From: Glycomyces fuscus | GTDB taxonomy: Bacteria; Actinomycetota; Actinomycetes; Streptosporangiales; Streptosporangiaceae | DNA length: 64,000 nt | Assembly: GCA_002529455.1 (NCBI GenBank) | Contig: NYMS01000019.1 | Span: 58,559-122,558, forward strand | Direction of reading: 5' to 3' | Shown here: positions 15,544-26,021 of the stretch, piece by piece | How the letters are laid out: every line of letters begins with the position of its first letter | How positions within the stretch are numbered: position 1 is the first letter of the stretch | Position numbers and translations under genes: made by a program | Notes under the pieces: model-generated | The model's database searches: none | Seen by the model: the letters and a program-made list of their open reading frames with translations, nothing else | What the model was told of the DNA's origin: nothing

Positions 15544-15568
15544 GTGTACGCGGTCGGGCGCGTACACT
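15544..15568 (+). promoter_or_regulatory. Promoter with 8-bp inverted repeat before a leaderless small ORF
   Basis: GTGTACGC (15544-15551) and GCGTACAC (15560-15567) form a perfect inverted repeat with 8 nt between. The right arm overlaps a TACACT -10 hexamer (15563-15568) that ends six nt before an ATG, the spacing expected of leaderless transcripts. A repressor bound here would cover the promoter. Confidence 0.4.
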
Positions 15569-15574
15569 CCAGTC

Positions 15575-15727
15575 ATGGCCGATACGCGCGCGGTGGAGCA
15601 GGGTCCGTTCCGGACCGCCCTCGTCGTGGGCTCGGCCACCGCGGGCCTCTCGACCGTCAGCCTGTCGACCTCCGTCCTCCCGGAGGCGCCCCGCACCGGC
15701 CTCACGGCCCTGCACGGCCACGGTTAG
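15575..15727 (+). CDS. Possible leaderless 50-aa ORF upstream of the MurE-type ligase
   Basis: Not recognised. The reading frame begins MADTRAVEQGPFRTALVV and contains a Ser/Thr/Leu-rich middle and an HGHG end. Support comes from the well-placed -10 hexamer and inverted repeat just upstream. Against it are the short length and lack of known relatives. It ends 248 nt before the ligase gene, and the intervening sequence holds no other recognisable feature. Confidence 0.3.
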   Translation: MADTRAVEQGPFRTALVVGSATAGLSTVSLSTSVLPEAPRTGLTALHGHG

Positions 15728-15975
15728 CGACCTCTCCGCGTAGTCCCTGCCGCCCCCAGGGGCGGCCGCGCCCGTGACCTCCCGCGCCCCGCGCCCCGTC
15801 ACCCTCCGCGCACACCGCGCGCCTCTCCGCCCCCGTCCGGGCCCTCGCGCCGGGCCGAACCGGGGTCCTCCCTCCAGTCCCGTACCACCCTCCCCGGCAG
15901 TCGGCCCCGTCGGCTGCGCCCACGGACGCGGTCGTGCCCACGGCGTCGGCCGCGCCACTCCCGAAAGGGCTTCCC

Positions 15976-17457
15976 ATGAAGTTGAGCGAACTGCTGCACG
16001 GCCACGACCACCAGGTACTGCACGGAGACCAGGACACACCGATCACCTCGGGGCCGTGCCTGGACGCCGGCCGCGTGGTACCCGGTTCCCTCTACGTCGC
16101 CCTGCCCGGCCACCGCGAGGGCGGTCCCGAGGCACTCGGGGAGGCGTTCGCCCGCGGGGCCGCCGCCGCGCTCGTCGAGGACCCGTTCCCGGTCCCGGAC
16201 GGGGAACGGCCGACGGACACCGGTGCGTGCGTGGTCCGGGTGCCGGACGCGCGGATCGCGGCGGCACTCGTCTCGGTGCGCTACCACGGTGAACCGGGGC
16301 GCGCCATGGACGTGGTCGCCGTCACCGGCACCAACGGCAAGACGTCGGTGTCGTCCATGTACGAGTCGTTGCTGGCGATCTCCGAGGGCGCACGGGTGGG
16401 GGTCATCGGAACCTCCGGGGCCCGGGTCGGCGGCGAACCGATCCCCATGCCGAGGTCCGTGCTGAGCACGCCGGAGTCACCGGACCTGCAGTACCTGCTG
16501 GCGTGTATGCGCGACCGGGGCAGCGACAGCGTCGTGCTGGAGGCGACGTCGATGGGACTGCTCGGCCACAGGGTGGACGGCTCCTTCGTCGACGTCGGGA
16601 TCTTCACCAACCTGACCCAGGACCACCTGGACGACCACGGCACGATGGAGAGCTACAGGAAGGCGAAGATGCTCCTGTTCGAGGGCATGTGCCGCCACGC
16701 CGTGGTCAACGCCGACGACCCCGTGGGCGCCGCGATCCCGGCCGTGATGCCCGGCGCCGTGACCACCTACGCCATCGAGGCGGACGCGGACTACCGGGCG
16801 ACCGACCTGGCCGTCGACGCCTCGGGGACACGGTTCGTCCTGCACCACGACAACCGCAAGTACCCGGCGGCGATCCCCGTCCCGGGCCGCTTCTCGGTGT
16901 CCAACGCGCTGGCCGCGGTGGCGGCCTGCCACGTCCTGGGGCACGACCTGGGCGCACTGGTGGAGGCCCTCGACAGGATGCCGCAGATCCCGGGCCGGTT
17001 CGAGCACTTCGGTACCCGGGAAGGGGTCTCCGTCATCGTGGACTACGCCCACTCGCCCGACTCGCTGGACAAGGTCCTGGGCACGATCCGCGGGTTCGCC
17101 CCCCACCGGGTGCTCACCGTCTTCGGCTGCGGCGGCGACCGGGACGCCACCAAGCGAGCCCGGATGGGTGAGATCGCGGGAACCTACTCCGACCTGTGCT
17201 TTCTCACCTCCGACAATCCCCGCTACGAGGACCCGGAGGCGATCATGGACCAGGTCGCCCCGGGCATCGAGGCGGCGGGCACGCCCTTCGACCGGATCGG
17301 CGACCGGCGCGGGGCCATCGCCCTCGCACTGTCCTCGGCCGAACCGGGGGACGTCGTCCTGGTCGCGGGCAAGGGCAGCGAGTCCCACCAGAGCGTCGGA
17401 GGCGAGCTCATCCCCTTCGACGACATGACGGTCGTGCGCGAGCTCGCCCGCGCCTGA
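15976..17457 (+). CDS. MurE-type UDP-MurNAc-tripeptide synthetase, outside a dcw cluster
   Basis: A 493-aa Mur ligase that should add meso-diaminopimelate (or a related amino acid) to UDP-MurNAc-L-Ala-D-Glu in the cytoplasm. It shows the N-terminal UDP-binding region, the ATP loop GTNGKTS, the LTQDHLDDHG block, and SDNPR, the signature for meso-DAP specificity. An in-frame ATG 42 nt upstream gives an Ala/Pro-rich tail; I use the ATG at 15976, with GAAAGGG seven nt upstream. No division or wall genes surround it, so this may be a second, paralogous MurE with a special role. I leave the symbol blank for that reason. Confidence 0.82.
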   Translation: MKLSELLHGHDHQVLHGDQDTPITSGPCLDAGRVVPGSLYVALPGHREGGPEALGEAFARGAAAALVEDPFPVPDGERPTDTGACVVRVPDARIAAALVSVRYHGEPGRAMDVVAVTGTNGKTSVSSMYESLLAISEGARVGVIGTSGARVGGEPIPMPRSVLSTPESPDLQYLLACMRDRGSDSVVLEATSMGLLGHRVDGSFVDVGIFTNLTQDHLDDHGTMESYRKAKMLLFEGMCRHAVVNADDPVGAAIPAVMPGAVTTYAIEADADYRATDLAVDASGTRFVLHHDNRKYPAAIPVPGRFSVSNALAAVAACHVLGHDLGALVEALDRMPQIPGRFEHFGTREGVSVIVDYAHSPDSLDKVLGTIRGFAPHRVLTVFGCGGDRDATKRARMGEIAGTYSDLCFLTSDNPRYEDPEAIMDQVAPGIEAAGTPFDRIGDRRGAIALALSSAEPGDVVLVAGKGSESHQSVGGELIPFDDMTVVRELARA

Positions 17458-17522
17458 GGCCTCCCCCTCCCGCGCCGACCCCCGGAGGGCGCCGCCCGGC
17501 GGGGGAGCGGGCGCCGCACGCA

Positions 17523-17556
17523 CGACCGCCCCGGCCGGATCCGGCCGGGGCGGTCG
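17523..17556. terminator. Bidirectional terminator between the MurE-type gene and pgl
   Basis: Perfect 34-nt palindrome (17 nt each side, centred on GGATCC), placed exactly between two convergent genes, with a CGACCGCCCCGG outer arm. Confidence 0.65.
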
Positions 17557-17571
17557 CCTGCTTCGGGCGGG

Positions 17572-18318
17572 CTACAGCTTCGAGGCCGCCGCCTCGTCCA
17601 CCCAGAACACGGTCCGCTCCGCGCCGCGCGCACCGGCCACGGGGGCCTCGTCCACGCTGCCCCCGGCCAGGCCCAGCCGCACGGCCTCGGCCTTGCCCTC
17701 GCCCGAGGCCAGCACCCACACCTCGCGGGCCGTGCGGATCGACGGCAGGGTCAGGGTGATCCGCTGCGGCGGGGGCTTGGGCGAGTCGCGCACCGCGGCC
17801 ACCGAAGCCTCGTCCTCGCGCACCCCCGGCAGGCCCGGGAAGAGCGAGGCCACGTGCGCGTCCGGGCCCACGCCCAGCAGGCACACGTCGAACACGGGCA
17901 CCGGCCCCCGCGCCCGCGCGGCCACGGCCAGCTCCCGGCCGTACCGGGTGGCGGCGTGCTCGACGTGGTCGCCGTCCATGCCGTCGGAGGCGGGCATCGG
18001 GTGCACGTTGTCCGCGGGCACCGGGACCGCGTCGATCAGCGCCGCGCACGCCTGGGTCTCGTTGCGCTCGGGGTCCTTGTCCGGCAGGAAGCGCTCGTCG
18101 CCCCACCACAGGTGCACGTGGGACCAGCCGATCCCCGCCTCCCTGGCGTGGTCGCGCACCGCCTCCAGGGTGCGGATGCCGATCCCGCCCCCGGTCAGCA
18201 CCAGGTGGAAGTCGCGCTTGTCCGCCTCGGCCTGGACGATCATGTTCACCAGCTTCAACGCGACGCTGTCGGCCAGCGCCCCCGCGTCGGCGTGGCGGAC
18301 GATCTCCGGTTCGCTCAT
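17572..18318 (-). CDS. pgl: 6-phosphogluconolactonase
   Basis: Hydrolyses 6-phosphogluconolactone to 6-phosphogluconate, step two of the oxidative pentose phosphate pathway. The 248-aa protein has the family blocks VLTGGGIG, HLWWGDERFLP, NVHPMPA and the LLGVGPDAHVASLFPG segment. The usual sequence at that last site is GxGxDGHxASLFP, so here A replaces G. Its ATG overlaps the opcA stop by ATGA, and it is the last gene of the tkt-tal-zwf-opcA-pgl cluster. Confidence 0.93.
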   Translation of the reverse strand: MSEPEIVRHADAGALADSVALKLVNMIVQAEADKRDFHLVLTGGGIGIRTLEAVRDHAREAGIGWSHVHLWWGDERFLPDKDPERNETQACAALIDAVPVPADNVHPMPASDGMDGDHVEHAATRYGRELAVAARARGPVPVFDVCLLGVGPDAHVASLFPGLPGVREDEASVAAVRDSPKPPPQRITLTLPSIRTAREVWVLASGEGKAEAVRLGLAGGSVDEAPVAGARGAERTVFWVDEAAASKL

Positions 18319-19241
18319 CCTCGTGCTCCGCTTCCGGAGAGCAGCGGCTCCAGGTGCCTGGCCGCGCTCTCGTAGATCTCGTCGGGGTCCAGACGGCGCA
18401 GTTCCTCGGCCAGGGCCCCGGAGGCGGCGCGCCGCGCCAGGGCCACCGTCTGGTCGGGCTGCCCGAACCGCGACAGCGTGGCCACCCGGCCGTCCACCCG
18501 GGAGATCGCGATGTCCCCCTGGTCGGTGGTCAGACGGACCTCGGTCAGGCCGGGACCGTGCGAGGTCTCGCGGGTCACCGGCACCTCCAGCCGGTCCGAC
18601 AGCCACGCCGCCAGCAGTTCGGCGCTCGGGTAGTGCGACTCGGCCGTCACACTGGCCGAGGTCACCCACCCGCAGGGCTGGTCCATGGCGCTGGCCAGCA
18701 GCGAGCGCCACGGCGTCAGCCTGGTCCAGGTCAGGTCCGTGTCGCCCGGACTGTAGTGGGACACCCGTTCCACCAGGTCGGCCACCGGGTCCGGGGCGCG
18801 CAGCGCGTCGGTGATCCGGCGCTGGGCCAGACGGCCGATGGGGTCCGCGGCCGGGTTGGCCGGACCCACGCCCGGCCACCACACCACCACCGGCGCCTCG
18901 GGCACCAGCAGCGGGGTGACCACCGAGTCCGCGTGCTCGCCCAGCGGCCCGTACAGCCGCAGCAGCACCGCCTCGCCGGGGCCGGAGGTGCCCGGACGGC
19001 GGATCTCGGCGTCGATGGCCGGTTCGGCGTCGGGGTCGCGCCGCACCAGCGCCACCACGCGCGAGGGGTGTTCGCGGCCCGCCTCGGTGGCGGCGCGCAC
19101 CGCGTCGTAGTGGTCGGCCTCGTCGGTGACGATGACCAGGGTCAGGACCATGTTCATGGCACCGCCGCCCACGCTGAGCCGCTCGGCCATGAGCGCCTCG
19201 GTGATCTGCGAGGTCGTGGTGCGCGGCAGGTAGAGCGTCAT
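18315..19241 (-). CDS. opcA: OpcA, glucose-6-phosphate dehydrogenase assembly protein
   Basis: A 308-aa actinobacterial OpcA that assembles or allosterically activates Zwf. Visible hallmarks are the N-terminal LYLPRTTTSQITEAL, VLTLVIVTDE, the VVWWPG block and the C-terminal ISRVDGRVATL strand pair. A GGGAGGAA ribosome site precedes the ATG. It lies 28 nt downstream of zwf and overlaps pgl by four nt, so the three genes form one unit. Confidence 0.93.
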   Translation of the reverse strand: MTLYLPRTTTSQITEALMAERLSVGGGAMNMVLTLVIVTDEADHYDAVRAATEAGREHPSRVVALVRRDPDAEPAIDAEIRRPGTSGPGEAVLLRLYGPLGEHADSVVTPLLVPEAPVVVWWPGVGPANPAADPIGRLAQRRITDALRAPDPVADLVERVSHYSPGDTDLTWTRLTPWRSLLASAMDQPCGWVTSASVTAESHYPSAELLAAWLSDRLEVPVTRETSHGPGLTEVRLTTDQGDIAISRVDGRVATLSRFGQPDQTVALARRAASGALAEELRRLDPDEIYESAARHLEPLLSGSGARG

Positions 19242-19269
19242 CGGTTCCTCCCGGCGGGGGCGTGTCTGG

Positions 19270-20838
19270 TCACGGGCGCCGCCACTGGCGGCCGTCCCTG
19301 GCGAGCAGCTGCTCGGCCGACTCCGGGCCCCAGGTGCCCGAGCCGTACTGCTCGGGCTGGCCCGCCTTGGCCCAGTACTCCTCGACCGGGTCCAGGATCC
19401 GCCAGGACAGCTCGACCTCCTCCTGGCGCGGGAACAGCGGCGGGTCGCCGATGAGCACGTCCAGGATGAGCCGTTCGTAGGCCTCGGGGCTGGCCTCGGT
19501 GAAGGACTGCCCGTAGGCGAAGTCCATACTCACGTCGCGGACCTCCATGCTGGCGCCCGGCACCTTGGAGCCGAAGCGCAGCGTCACGCCCTCGTCCGGC
19601 TGGATGCGCAGCACCAGGGCGTTCTGCCCCACCTCGCTGACGTCGGTGCGCGGGAACAGCTGCTGCGGCGCGGCCTGGAACACCAGCGCCACCTCCGTCA
19701 CCCGGCGTCCCAGGCGCTTGCCCGTGCGCAGGTAGAAGGGCACGCCGGCCCAGCGCCGGGTGTCCACCGACAGCTTCAGCGCCGCGTAGGTCTCGGTCAC
19801 CGAGTCGGAGGGGATGCCCTCCTCCTCCAGGTAGCCGCGCACCGCCGCGCCGCCCTGCCAGCCCGCCGCGTACTGGCCGCGCGCGGTGCCGGTGGACAGG
19901 TCCTCGGGCAGCGACACCGAGGCCAGCACCTTCTCCTTCTCCGCGCGCAGCGCGTCGGCGCTGTAGGAGATGGGCTCCTCCATCGCCACCAGGGCCAGCA
20001 GCTGCAGGAGGTGGTTCTGGATGACGTCGCGGGCCGCGCCGATCCCGTCGTAGTAGCCCGCGCGGCCGCCCACGCCGATGTCCTCGGCCATGGTGATCTG
20101 CACGTGGTCCACGTAGCTGCGGTTCCACAGGGGTTCGAAGAGGGTGTTGGCGAAGCGCAGGGCCAGGATGTTCTGGACCGTCTCCTTGCCCAGGTAGTGG
20201 TCGATGCGGAACACCGACGAGGGCGGGAAGACGTCGTCCACCACCGCGTTGAGGTCCTGGGCGCTCTCCAGGTCGTGGCCGAAGGGCTTCTCGATCACCA
20301 CCCGCCGCCACGGCCGGACCCCGCCTGCGGAGACCTGGTCCTCCTCGGGCTCGGCCAGGCCGCACCGCTTGAGCTGCTTGACCACGGTGGGGAACAGCTT
20401 GGGCGGCAGCGACAGGTAGAACGCGTAGTTGCCGCCCGTGCCGCGCTCGGAGTCCAGCGCGCGCACGCAGTGGGCCAGGCGGTCGAACGCGTCGTCGTCG
20501 TGCAGTTCACCCTGGACGAACCGGACGCCCTCGCTGAGCTGGCGCCACACGTCCTCGCGGAACGGGGTGCGCGCGTGCTCGCGCACCGCCTGGTAGGCCT
20601 CGTCGGCGAAGTCCTGGTCCTCCCAGTCCCGGCGGGCGAACCCCACCAGGCCGAAGCCCGGCGGCAGCAGCCCCCGGTTGGCCAGGTCGTAGATGGCGGG
20701 CAGGAGCTTCTTGCGGGCCAGGTCACCCGTGACGCCGAAGAGCACCAGCACGCTGGGTCCGGCGATGCGGGGCAGTCTGCGGTCCAAGGCGTTGCGGAGC
20801 GGGTTGGGTACCGCTCCCGGCATCACCGGTTCTTTCAC
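19270..20838 (-). CDS. zwf: Glucose-6-phosphate 1-dehydrogenase
   Basis: Oxidises glucose-6-phosphate to 6-phosphogluconolactone with NADP. The 522-aa length is normal. It shows the nucleotide-binding [13 protein letters not shown], the active-site RIDHYLGKE motif and the EKPFGHDL segment. I take the GTG at 20838; an ATG at 20823 ([11 protein letters not shown]) is an equally good alternative, neither having a strong ribosome site. It sits between tal and opcA, with a hairpin at 20927-20954 upstream. Confidence 0.95.
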   Translation of the reverse strand: MKEPVMPGAVPNPLRNALDRRLPRIAGPSVLVLFGVTGDLARKKLLPAIYDLANRGLLPPGFGLVGFARRDWEDQDFADEAYQAVREHARTPFREDVWRQLSEGVRFVQGELHDDDAFDRLAHCVRALDSERGTGGNYAFYLSLPPKLFPTVVKQLKRCGLAEPEEDQVSAGGVRPWRRVVIEKPFGHDLESAQDLNAVVDDVFPPSSVFRIDHYLGKETVQNILALRFANTLFEPLWNRSYVDHVQITMAEDIGVGGRAGYYDGIGAARDVIQNHLLQLLALVAMEEPISYSADALRAEKEKVLASVSLPEDLSTGTARGQYAAGWQGGAAVRGYLEEEGIPSDSVTETYAALKLSVDTRRWAGVPFYLRTGKRLGRRVTEVALVFQAAPQQLFPRTDVSEVGQNALVLRIQPDEGVTLRFGSKVPGASMEVRDVSMDFAYGQSFTEASPEAYERLILDVLIGDPPLFPRQEEVELSWRILDPVEEYWAKAGQPEQYGSGTWGPESAEQLLARDGRQWRRP

Positions 20839-20926
20839 AGTTCCCGTCTTTCGTGTCGAGAGTGGCCGGTGGGACGCTGGGCACCGTCCCCGCCGGGGGA
20901 GGGCGGACGGGGGACGGGCGGGAGGG

Positions 20927-20954
20927 GCGGCCGTCCCGTCGCCGGGACGGCCGC
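20927..20954 (-). terminator. Hairpin between tal and zwf
   Basis: Arms GCGGCCGTCCC and GGGACGGCCGC pair perfectly over 11 bp around a six-nt loop, just past the tal stop. It may end part of the tal transcripts or shield the mRNA 3' end before zwf. Confidence 0.45.
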
Positions 20955-20959
20955 GCGGC

Positions 20960-22066
20960 TCAGGACAGCTTGTCGAGCTTGGCGGAGAGCGCGCCCAGCA
21001 GGCTCTCCCAGGACTTGACGAACTTGTCCACGCCCTCCTCCTCCAGCACGGCGAACACGTCGGTCAGGTTGACCCCGGCGTTCTCCAGCGCGGCGAAGTC
21101 GGCGCGGGCCTGCTCGTAGGTGCCCAGCACGGTGTTGCCGGTGATCTCGCCGTGGTCGGCGGTGGCCTCCAGCGTGGCCTCCGGCATCGTGTTGACGGTG
21201 TCGCGCGCCACCAGCTGGCTGACGTAGAGGGTGTCCTCGTAGGAGGGGTCCTTCACGCCGGTGGACGCCCACAGCGGCCGCTGCGGCTTGGCGCCGTGCT
21301 CCTCCAGGGCCTTCCACTCGGGGGACGCGAAGACCTCCTCGTGGGCCTCGTAGGCCAGGCGGGCGTTGGCCAGGGCGGCCCGGCCCAGCAGGGACAGCGC
21401 CTCGTCGGTGCCGATCTCCTTCAGGCGCTTGTCCACCTCGCTGTCCACGCGGCTGACGAAGAACGAGGCCACCGACTGGATGCGGGACAGGTCGTGGCCG
21501 TTGGCGCGGGCCAGCTCCATCCCCTCCAGGAAGGCGTCCATCACCTGGCGGTAGCGCTCCAGGGAGAAGATCAGCGTGACGTTGACGCTGATGCCCTGGC
21601 CCAGCACCTGGGTGATCGCGGGCAGGCCCGCGGCCGTCGCCGGGATCTTGACCATCAGGTTGGGCCGGTCCACCATCCACCACAGCGCCTTGGCCTCGGC
21701 GACCGTGCGCTCGGTCTCGTTGGCCAGGCGCGGGTCCACCTCCAGGGAGACGCGGCCGTCCACGCGGTCGGTGGAGTCGTAGACCGGGCGCAGGGTGTCC
21801 GCGGCCCAGCGGATGTCGTAGGTGGTGATCATGCGGACCGCCTCCTCCACCGACACGCCCCGCACGGCCAGCTCGTGGACCTGCTGGTCGTAGGCGTCGC
21901 CCTCGGCGAGCGCCTTGTCGAAGATGGTGGGGTTGGAGGTGACGCCGACCACGTGGCGGGTCGAGATCAGCTCGGTCAGGTTGCCCGAGCGCAGCCGCTC
22001 GCGGCTGATGTCGTCGATCCAGACGGACACGCCCGCCTGGGACAGGTCACGGAGTGCGTTGCTCAT
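20960..22066 (-). CDS. tal: Transaldolase
   Basis: Moves a dihydroxyacetone unit between sugar phosphates in the non-oxidative pentose phosphate pathway. The 368-aa length fits actinobacterial class. Key blocks are [10 protein letters not shown], the Schiff-base lysine in NLMVKIPAT, and [11 protein letters not shown]. The ATG at 22066 is preceded by an AGGCGGAAGAA stretch. It lies between tkt and zwf, each junction holding a stem-loop. Confidence 0.95.
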   Translation of the reverse strand: MSNALRDLSQAGVSVWIDDISRERLRSGNLTELISTRHVVGVTSNPTIFDKALAEGDAYDQQVHELAVRGVSVEEAVRMITTYDIRWAADTLRPVYDSTDRVDGRVSLEVDPRLANETERTVAEAKALWWMVDRPNLMVKIPATAAGLPAITQVLGQGISVNVTLIFSLERYRQVMDAFLEGMELARANGHDLSRIQSVASFFVSRVDSEVDKRLKEIGTDEALSLLGRAALANARLAYEAHEEVFASPEWKALEEHGAKPQRPLWASTGVKDPSYEDTLYVSQLVARDTVNTMPEATLEATADHGEITGNTVLGTYEQARADFAALENAGVNLTDVFAVLEEEGVDKFVKSWESLLGALSAKLDKLS

Positions 22067-22125
22067 GGGTTCTTCCGCCTTCCTCGGGGGCGGAGTGCCG
22101 CCCCTGGTCGCACACGTCAAAGGAG

Positions 22126-22160
22126 GACGGGCCCCGCCGGGGTCCCCGGCGGGGCCCGTC
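22126..22160 (-). terminator. Strong stem-loop between tkt and tal
   Basis: An almost continuous 17-bp palindrome (arm GACGGGCCCCGCCGGGG) with a single central T, between the tkt stop and the tal start. It probably reduces read-through or protects the tkt mRNA 3' end. Confidence 0.55.
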
Positions 22161-22164
22161 GGGG

Positions 22165-24258
22165 TCAGCCGCCGACCCTGGCGATGCTCTTGCGGGCCGC
22201 CTCGACGACCGCCTCGGTCGTGAAGCCGAACTTCTCGTACAGGACCTGGTACGGGGCGGAGGCGCCGTAGTGCTCCAGGCTCACCGACTCGCCGGCGTCG
22301 CCGACGTACTGGCGCCAGCCCAGGGCGATCCCGGCCTCCACCGACACGCGGGCGCGCACGGAGGAGGGCAGCACCTGCTCGCGGTACTCCTCGCTCTGGC
22401 GCTCGAACCACTCCACGCACGTCATGGACACCACGCGGGTGGGCGTGCCCGCCTCCTGGAGCGCCTTGCGGGCGTCCAGGGCGATCTGCACCTCGCTGCC
22501 GGTGGCGATGAGGATCACCTCGGGGGTGCCCCCGTCGGCCTCGGCCAGGACGTAGCCGCCCTTGACCGCGCCCTCGGCCGGGGCGTACTCCTCGCGGTCC
22601 AGGACGGGCAGGTTCTGGCGGGTCAGCGCCAGAGCGGAGGGGCGGTCGCCCCTCTCGATGATCGAGCGCCACACCACGGCGGTCTCGTTGGCGTCGGCGG
22701 GACGGATCACGTCCAGGCCGTAGATGGCGCGCAGCGCCCACAGGTGCTCGACCGGCTGGTGGGTGGGGCCGTCCTCACCCAGGCCGATGGAGTCGTGCGT
22801 CCACACGTAGGTGACCGGCAGCTGCATGATCGCGGCCAGCCGGACCGCGGGGCGCATGTAGTCGCTGAAGACGAGGAACGTGCCGCCGTAGGGCCGGGTG
22901 GGGCCGTGCAGGGCCATGCCGTTGAGGATCGAGCCCATGCCGTGCTCGCGCACGCCGAAGTGCAGCACGCGTCCGTAGGGGTTGCCCGGGAACATGCCGC
23001 TGGCGCGGTCGAAGGGCAGGAAGGACTGCTCGCCCTTGGGCGTGGTGTTGTTGGACCCGGCCAGGTCGGCCGAGCCTCCCCACAGCTCGGGCAGCAGCGG
23101 CGCGACGGCCGAGAGCACCTCGCCGCTGGCCTTGCGGGTGGCCACGCCCTTCTCGCTGGGCTCGAAGGTCGGGAGGCTCTTCTCCCAGCCCTCGGGCAGC
23201 CTCTTCTCGGTCAGGCGGTCGAACAGCTCGGCGTGCTCGCCGGCGCTGTCGTGCCAGGCCCTGAACTCGACCTCCCAGGCGGCGCGGGCCTCGCGGCCCC
23301 GCTCCACGGCGCGGCGGGTGTGCTCGAGGACCTCGTCCTCGACGGCGAAGGGCTCGTCGGGCAGGCCGAGGATCGCCTTGGTGGCGGAGATCTCGTCCTG
23401 GCCGATGGCCGCGCCGTGGATGGCGCCGGTGTTCTGCTTGTTGGGCGCGGGCCAGCCGATGACGGTGCGCAGGCGGATGAAGGTCGGGCGCTCGGTCTCG
23501 GCCTTGCCGCGCAGGATGGCCTGGTACAGGGCCTCGACGTCCTCGACGTACTCGCCGGTGGCGCTCCAGTCGACCTCCTCCACGTGCCAGCCGTAGGCGC
23601 GGTAGCGCTCGGCCACGTCCTCGGAGTGCGCGATGCGGGTGTCGTCCTCGATGGAGATCCGGTTGTCGTCCCAGATCATGATGAGGTTGCCCAGCTGCTG
23701 GGTCCCGGCCAGGGCGCTGGCCTCGTGGCTCACGCCCTCCTGGACGTCGCCGTCGGAGCAGAACGCGTAGATGTGGTGGTCGAAGGGGCTGGCGCCCGGA
23801 CCGGCCTCGGGGTTGAACAGGCCGCGCTCGCGGCGGGCGGCCATGGCCATGCCGACCGCGTTGCCCACGCCCTGGCCCAGCGGGCCGGTCGTGGTCTCCA
23901 CGCCCGGCGTGTGGCTGAACTCGGGGTGGCCGGGCGTGCGGCTGCCCCACTGGCGCAGGCTCTTGAGGTCGTCCAGCTCCAGCCCGTACCCGGCGAGGTA
24001 GAGCTGGATGTAGAGGGTGAGGCTGGAGTGGCCGATCGACAGCACGAAGCGGTCCCGGCCCGTCCACTCGGGGTCCGAGGGGTCGTGCCGCATGATCTTC
24101 TGGAAGAGCAGGTAGGCGGCGGGCGCCAGGCTCATCGCGGTGCCGGGGTGTCCGTTACCCGACTTCTCGACCGCGTCCATCGCCAGGGCCCGGACCGTGT
24201 TGACGGCGCGGAGGTCGAGGTCCGACCACTCCAGGGTTTGCGGGGTGTGGGCGTTCAC
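22165..24258 (-). CDS. tkt: Transketolase
   Basis: Thiamine-diphosphate enzyme that moves two-carbon units between sugar phosphates. The 697-aa protein has the N-terminal [12 protein letters not shown], a GDGDVQEG-type cofactor motif seen here as [32 protein letters not shown], and [16 protein letters not shown]. The GTG start has GGAGAA about 11 nt upstream. First gene of the pentose phosphate cluster, divergent from ctaB. Confidence 0.95.
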   Translation of the reverse strand: MNAHTPQTLEWSDLDLRAVNTVRALAMDAVEKSGNGHPGTAMSLAPAAYLLFQKIMRHDPSDPEWTGRDRFVLSIGHSSLTLYIQLYLAGYGLELDDLKSLRQWGSRTPGHPEFSHTPGVETTTGPLGQGVGNAVGMAMAARRERGLFNPEAGPGASPFDHHIYAFCSDGDVQEGVSHEASALAGTQQLGNLIMIWDDNRISIEDDTRIAHSEDVAERYRAYGWHVEEVDWSATGEYVEDVEALYQAILRGKAETERPTFIRLRTVIGWPAPNKQNTGAIHGAAIGQDEISATKAILGLPDEPFAVEDEVLEHTRRAVERGREARAAWEVEFRAWHDSAGEHAELFDRLTEKRLPEGWEKSLPTFEPSEKGVATRKASGEVLSAVAPLLPELWGGSADLAGSNNTTPKGEQSFLPFDRASGMFPGNPYGRVLHFGVREHGMGSILNGMALHGPTRPYGGTFLVFSDYMRPAVRLAAIMQLPVTYVWTHDSIGLGEDGPTHQPVEHLWALRAIYGLDVIRPADANETAVVWRSIIERGDRPSALALTRQNLPVLDREEYAPAEGAVKGGYVLAEADGGTPEVILIATGSEVQIALDARKALQEAGTPTRVVSMTCVEWFERQSEEYREQVLPSSVRARVSVEAGIALGWRQYVGDAGESVSLEHYGASAPYQVLYEKFGFTTEAVVEAARKSIARVGG

Positions 24259-24758
24259 GGACTTTCGTTCTCCTTCTCGGGCACCCCTCGCGCCCGGCGG
24301 CCGTGGCGCGGGGTGTGTCGGTTGCGTTCGTTCTCGAACCGCCGCCGGGCACCCGGGCGGCCCACCGCGGGGGCGGGGCCGAGTACTGCGGGAACGGGCC
24401 CGCGCGGCTGTTCAGGGCGCGGACGCGGCGTCCCCGGGCGACGGCCGTCGCGGGCTGGAGACCACGACGGGTTCGGCCATGATCGAGCCTATCGTCCGCT
24501 ACCCGGGATGTCGCTGCCCGACACCTCTCATTACCGGCTGGTAGGGGCGTCGGCGCCGCCCCCTGTGCGGTGCGCGTCGGCGCGGTCACGGGTGGTGCGC
24601 GGCGGGGCCGGGGCCTCCCCTGGGGGCGCGTGGCAGGCTGGAAGCGGGTCGGAGCGTGTGCGACCCTTCAGTACACCCGGCGGACCCCTGCGCACACCCC
24701 GGCCCGAGGACCAGCGGTTTCCCTTGTGAGGGGGCTGGTCTCAGCCGCGCGCGAGGAA

Positions 24759-24775
24759 GTACTACAGTATGTCGT
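24759..24775 (+). promoter_or_regulatory. 17-nt motif shared by the ctaB and ctaA upstream regions
   Basis: GTACTACAGTATGTCGT here differs by one base from the copy at 28918-28934, which ends directly at the ctaA start codon. TACAGT inside it reads as a -10 hexamer. The rest of the 682-nt tkt-ctaB gap holds no convincing gene. Confidence 0.5.
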
Positions 24776-24803
24776 TGACGGGGTTTCCGCCGATCCTGAC
24801 ACT
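24775..24803 (+). promoter_or_regulatory. Candidate ctaB promoter
   Basis: TTGACG (24775-24780) and GACACT (24798-24803) are 17 nt apart, giving a start near 24810 and a leader of about 130 nt before the ctaB ATG. It directly abuts the shared motif, so a regulator bound there would block the -35 region. Confidence 0.4.
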
Positions 24804-24940
24804 TTGTCGGTCCGCCGGCCCCCGCGTGGCGAGCAGTGTCGAAACCCCTAGAGTTGTCGAGGTATCCGCGTGTCTGAAACCGAGCCGGTGGCCCCAGGGG
24901 GGACGCGAGAGAACCGTCCGGCCGTGAGGACCGGGTACTG

Positions 24941-25906
24941 ATGGCCCTCACCAACCGCGCCCCGCGGACGAATCCGGACGGCGACCGGCCCCAGGCCCCC
25001 CGCAGGGCCTCCCTGGGCGCCCACGTCCGCGCCTACGTCGCCCTTTCCAAACCCCGCGTCATCGAGCTGCTGCTCATCACCACCATCCCGGTGATGTTCG
25101 TCGCGGCCGGGGGAGTGCCGCCGCTGTGGACCGCGGTCGCCACCCTGGTCTTCGGCACCATGTCGGCGGCCAGCGCGAACGCGATGAACTGCTACATCGA
25201 CCGCGACATCGACCGTGAGATGCGTCGCACCCGCCAGCGCCCCGGCGCGATGGACCTGGTCACCCCGCGCGGCGCCCTCGTCTACGGCCTGGTGCTGGCC
25301 GTCGGCTCCACCGCCGGGTTCGCCCTCCTGGTGAACGTGCTCTCGGCCGTGCTGTCGGCCTTCGCGATCCTGTTCTACATCTTCGTCTACACGCTGCTGC
25401 TCAAGCGGCGCACCGCGCAGAACGTGGTGTGGGGCGGCATCGCCGGGTGCATGCCGGTGCTCATCGGCTGGGCCGCGGTGACCAACAGCCTGGCCTGGGC
25501 CCCCTTCGTCCTGTTCCTGGTCGTGTTCTTCTGGACGCCGCCGCACACCTGGACGCTGGCCATGCGCTACAAGGAGGACTACGCGCAGGCCAAGGTGCCC
25601 ATGCTGCCCGTGGTGGCCACCGACCGCCGGGTGCTGCTGGAGTGCGTGCTCTACAGCTGGGCCACCGTGGCCGTGTCGGTCCTGTTCTGGCCGGTGGCGG
25701 GCACCACCTGGTTCTACGGCGCGGTCGCCCTCGCCCTGGGCGCGCTGCTGGTGGTCCAGGCGCACCGCCTGCTCAACCGCTCCCGCGCGGGCGTGACCGG
25801 CGCCCAGCTCAAGACGATGGGCTTCTTCCACCTGTCCAACGCCTACCTGGCGCTGCTGTTCGTGGCGGTCACCGTCGACCCCCTGATCGCCAACGTCCTG
25901 GGCTGA
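24941..25906 (+). CDS. ctaB: Protohaem IX farnesyltransferase (haem O synthase)
   Basis: Membrane enzyme that farnesylates haem B to haem O for aa3-type cytochrome oxidase. The 321-aa sequence has about eight to nine membrane segments, the prenyl-diphosphate motif [15 protein letters not shown], and the second [14 protein letters not shown] loop. The ATG follows GAGGA by eleven nt. The partner gene ctaA lies 2.9 kb downstream on the other strand and shares an upstream motif. Confidence 0.95.
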   Translation: MALTNRAPRTNPDGDRPQAPRRASLGAHVRAYVALSKPRVIELLLITTIPVMFVAAGGVPPLWTAVATLVFGTMSAASANAMNCYIDRDIDREMRRTRQRPGAMDLVTPRGALVYGLVLAVGSTAGFALLVNVLSAVLSAFAILFYIFVYTLLLKRRTAQNVVWGGIAGCMPVLIGWAAVTNSLAWAPFVLFLVVFFWTPPHTWTLAMRYKEDYAQAKVPMLPVVATDRRVLLECVLYSWATVAVSVLFWPVAGTTWFYGAVALALGALLVVQAHRLLNRSRAGVTGAQLKTMGFFHLSNAYLALLFVAVTVDPLIANVLG

Positions 25907-25917
25907 GCCCGGACCCG

Positions 25918-25956
25918 CCCGCGGGCGGCGCACCCGTCCGGGGCGCCGCCCGCGGG
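25918..25956. terminator. Terminator between ctaB and a convergent membrane gene
   Basis: Perfect 14-bp stem, CCCGCGGGCGGCGC with its complement, around an 11-nt loop, just after the ctaB stop. Confidence 0.6.
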
Positions 25957-26021
25957 CGTCCTCACCGCCCGGGCCCGCGCGGGGGCGCCGGCGGACCCGC
26001 CCGCCCCGGCCGCGGCCCCGG

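Noticed and set aside
24570..24851. 93-codon plus-strand frame in the tkt-ctaB gap
   Set aside because: Spans the promoter motifs of ctaB and has no known similarity or ribosome site.
24769..24924. Short ATG frame (MSLTGFPPILTL) upstream of ctaB
   Set aside because: No conserved content; its ATG is part of the motif shared with ctaA, and the sequence fits a promoter and leader better.
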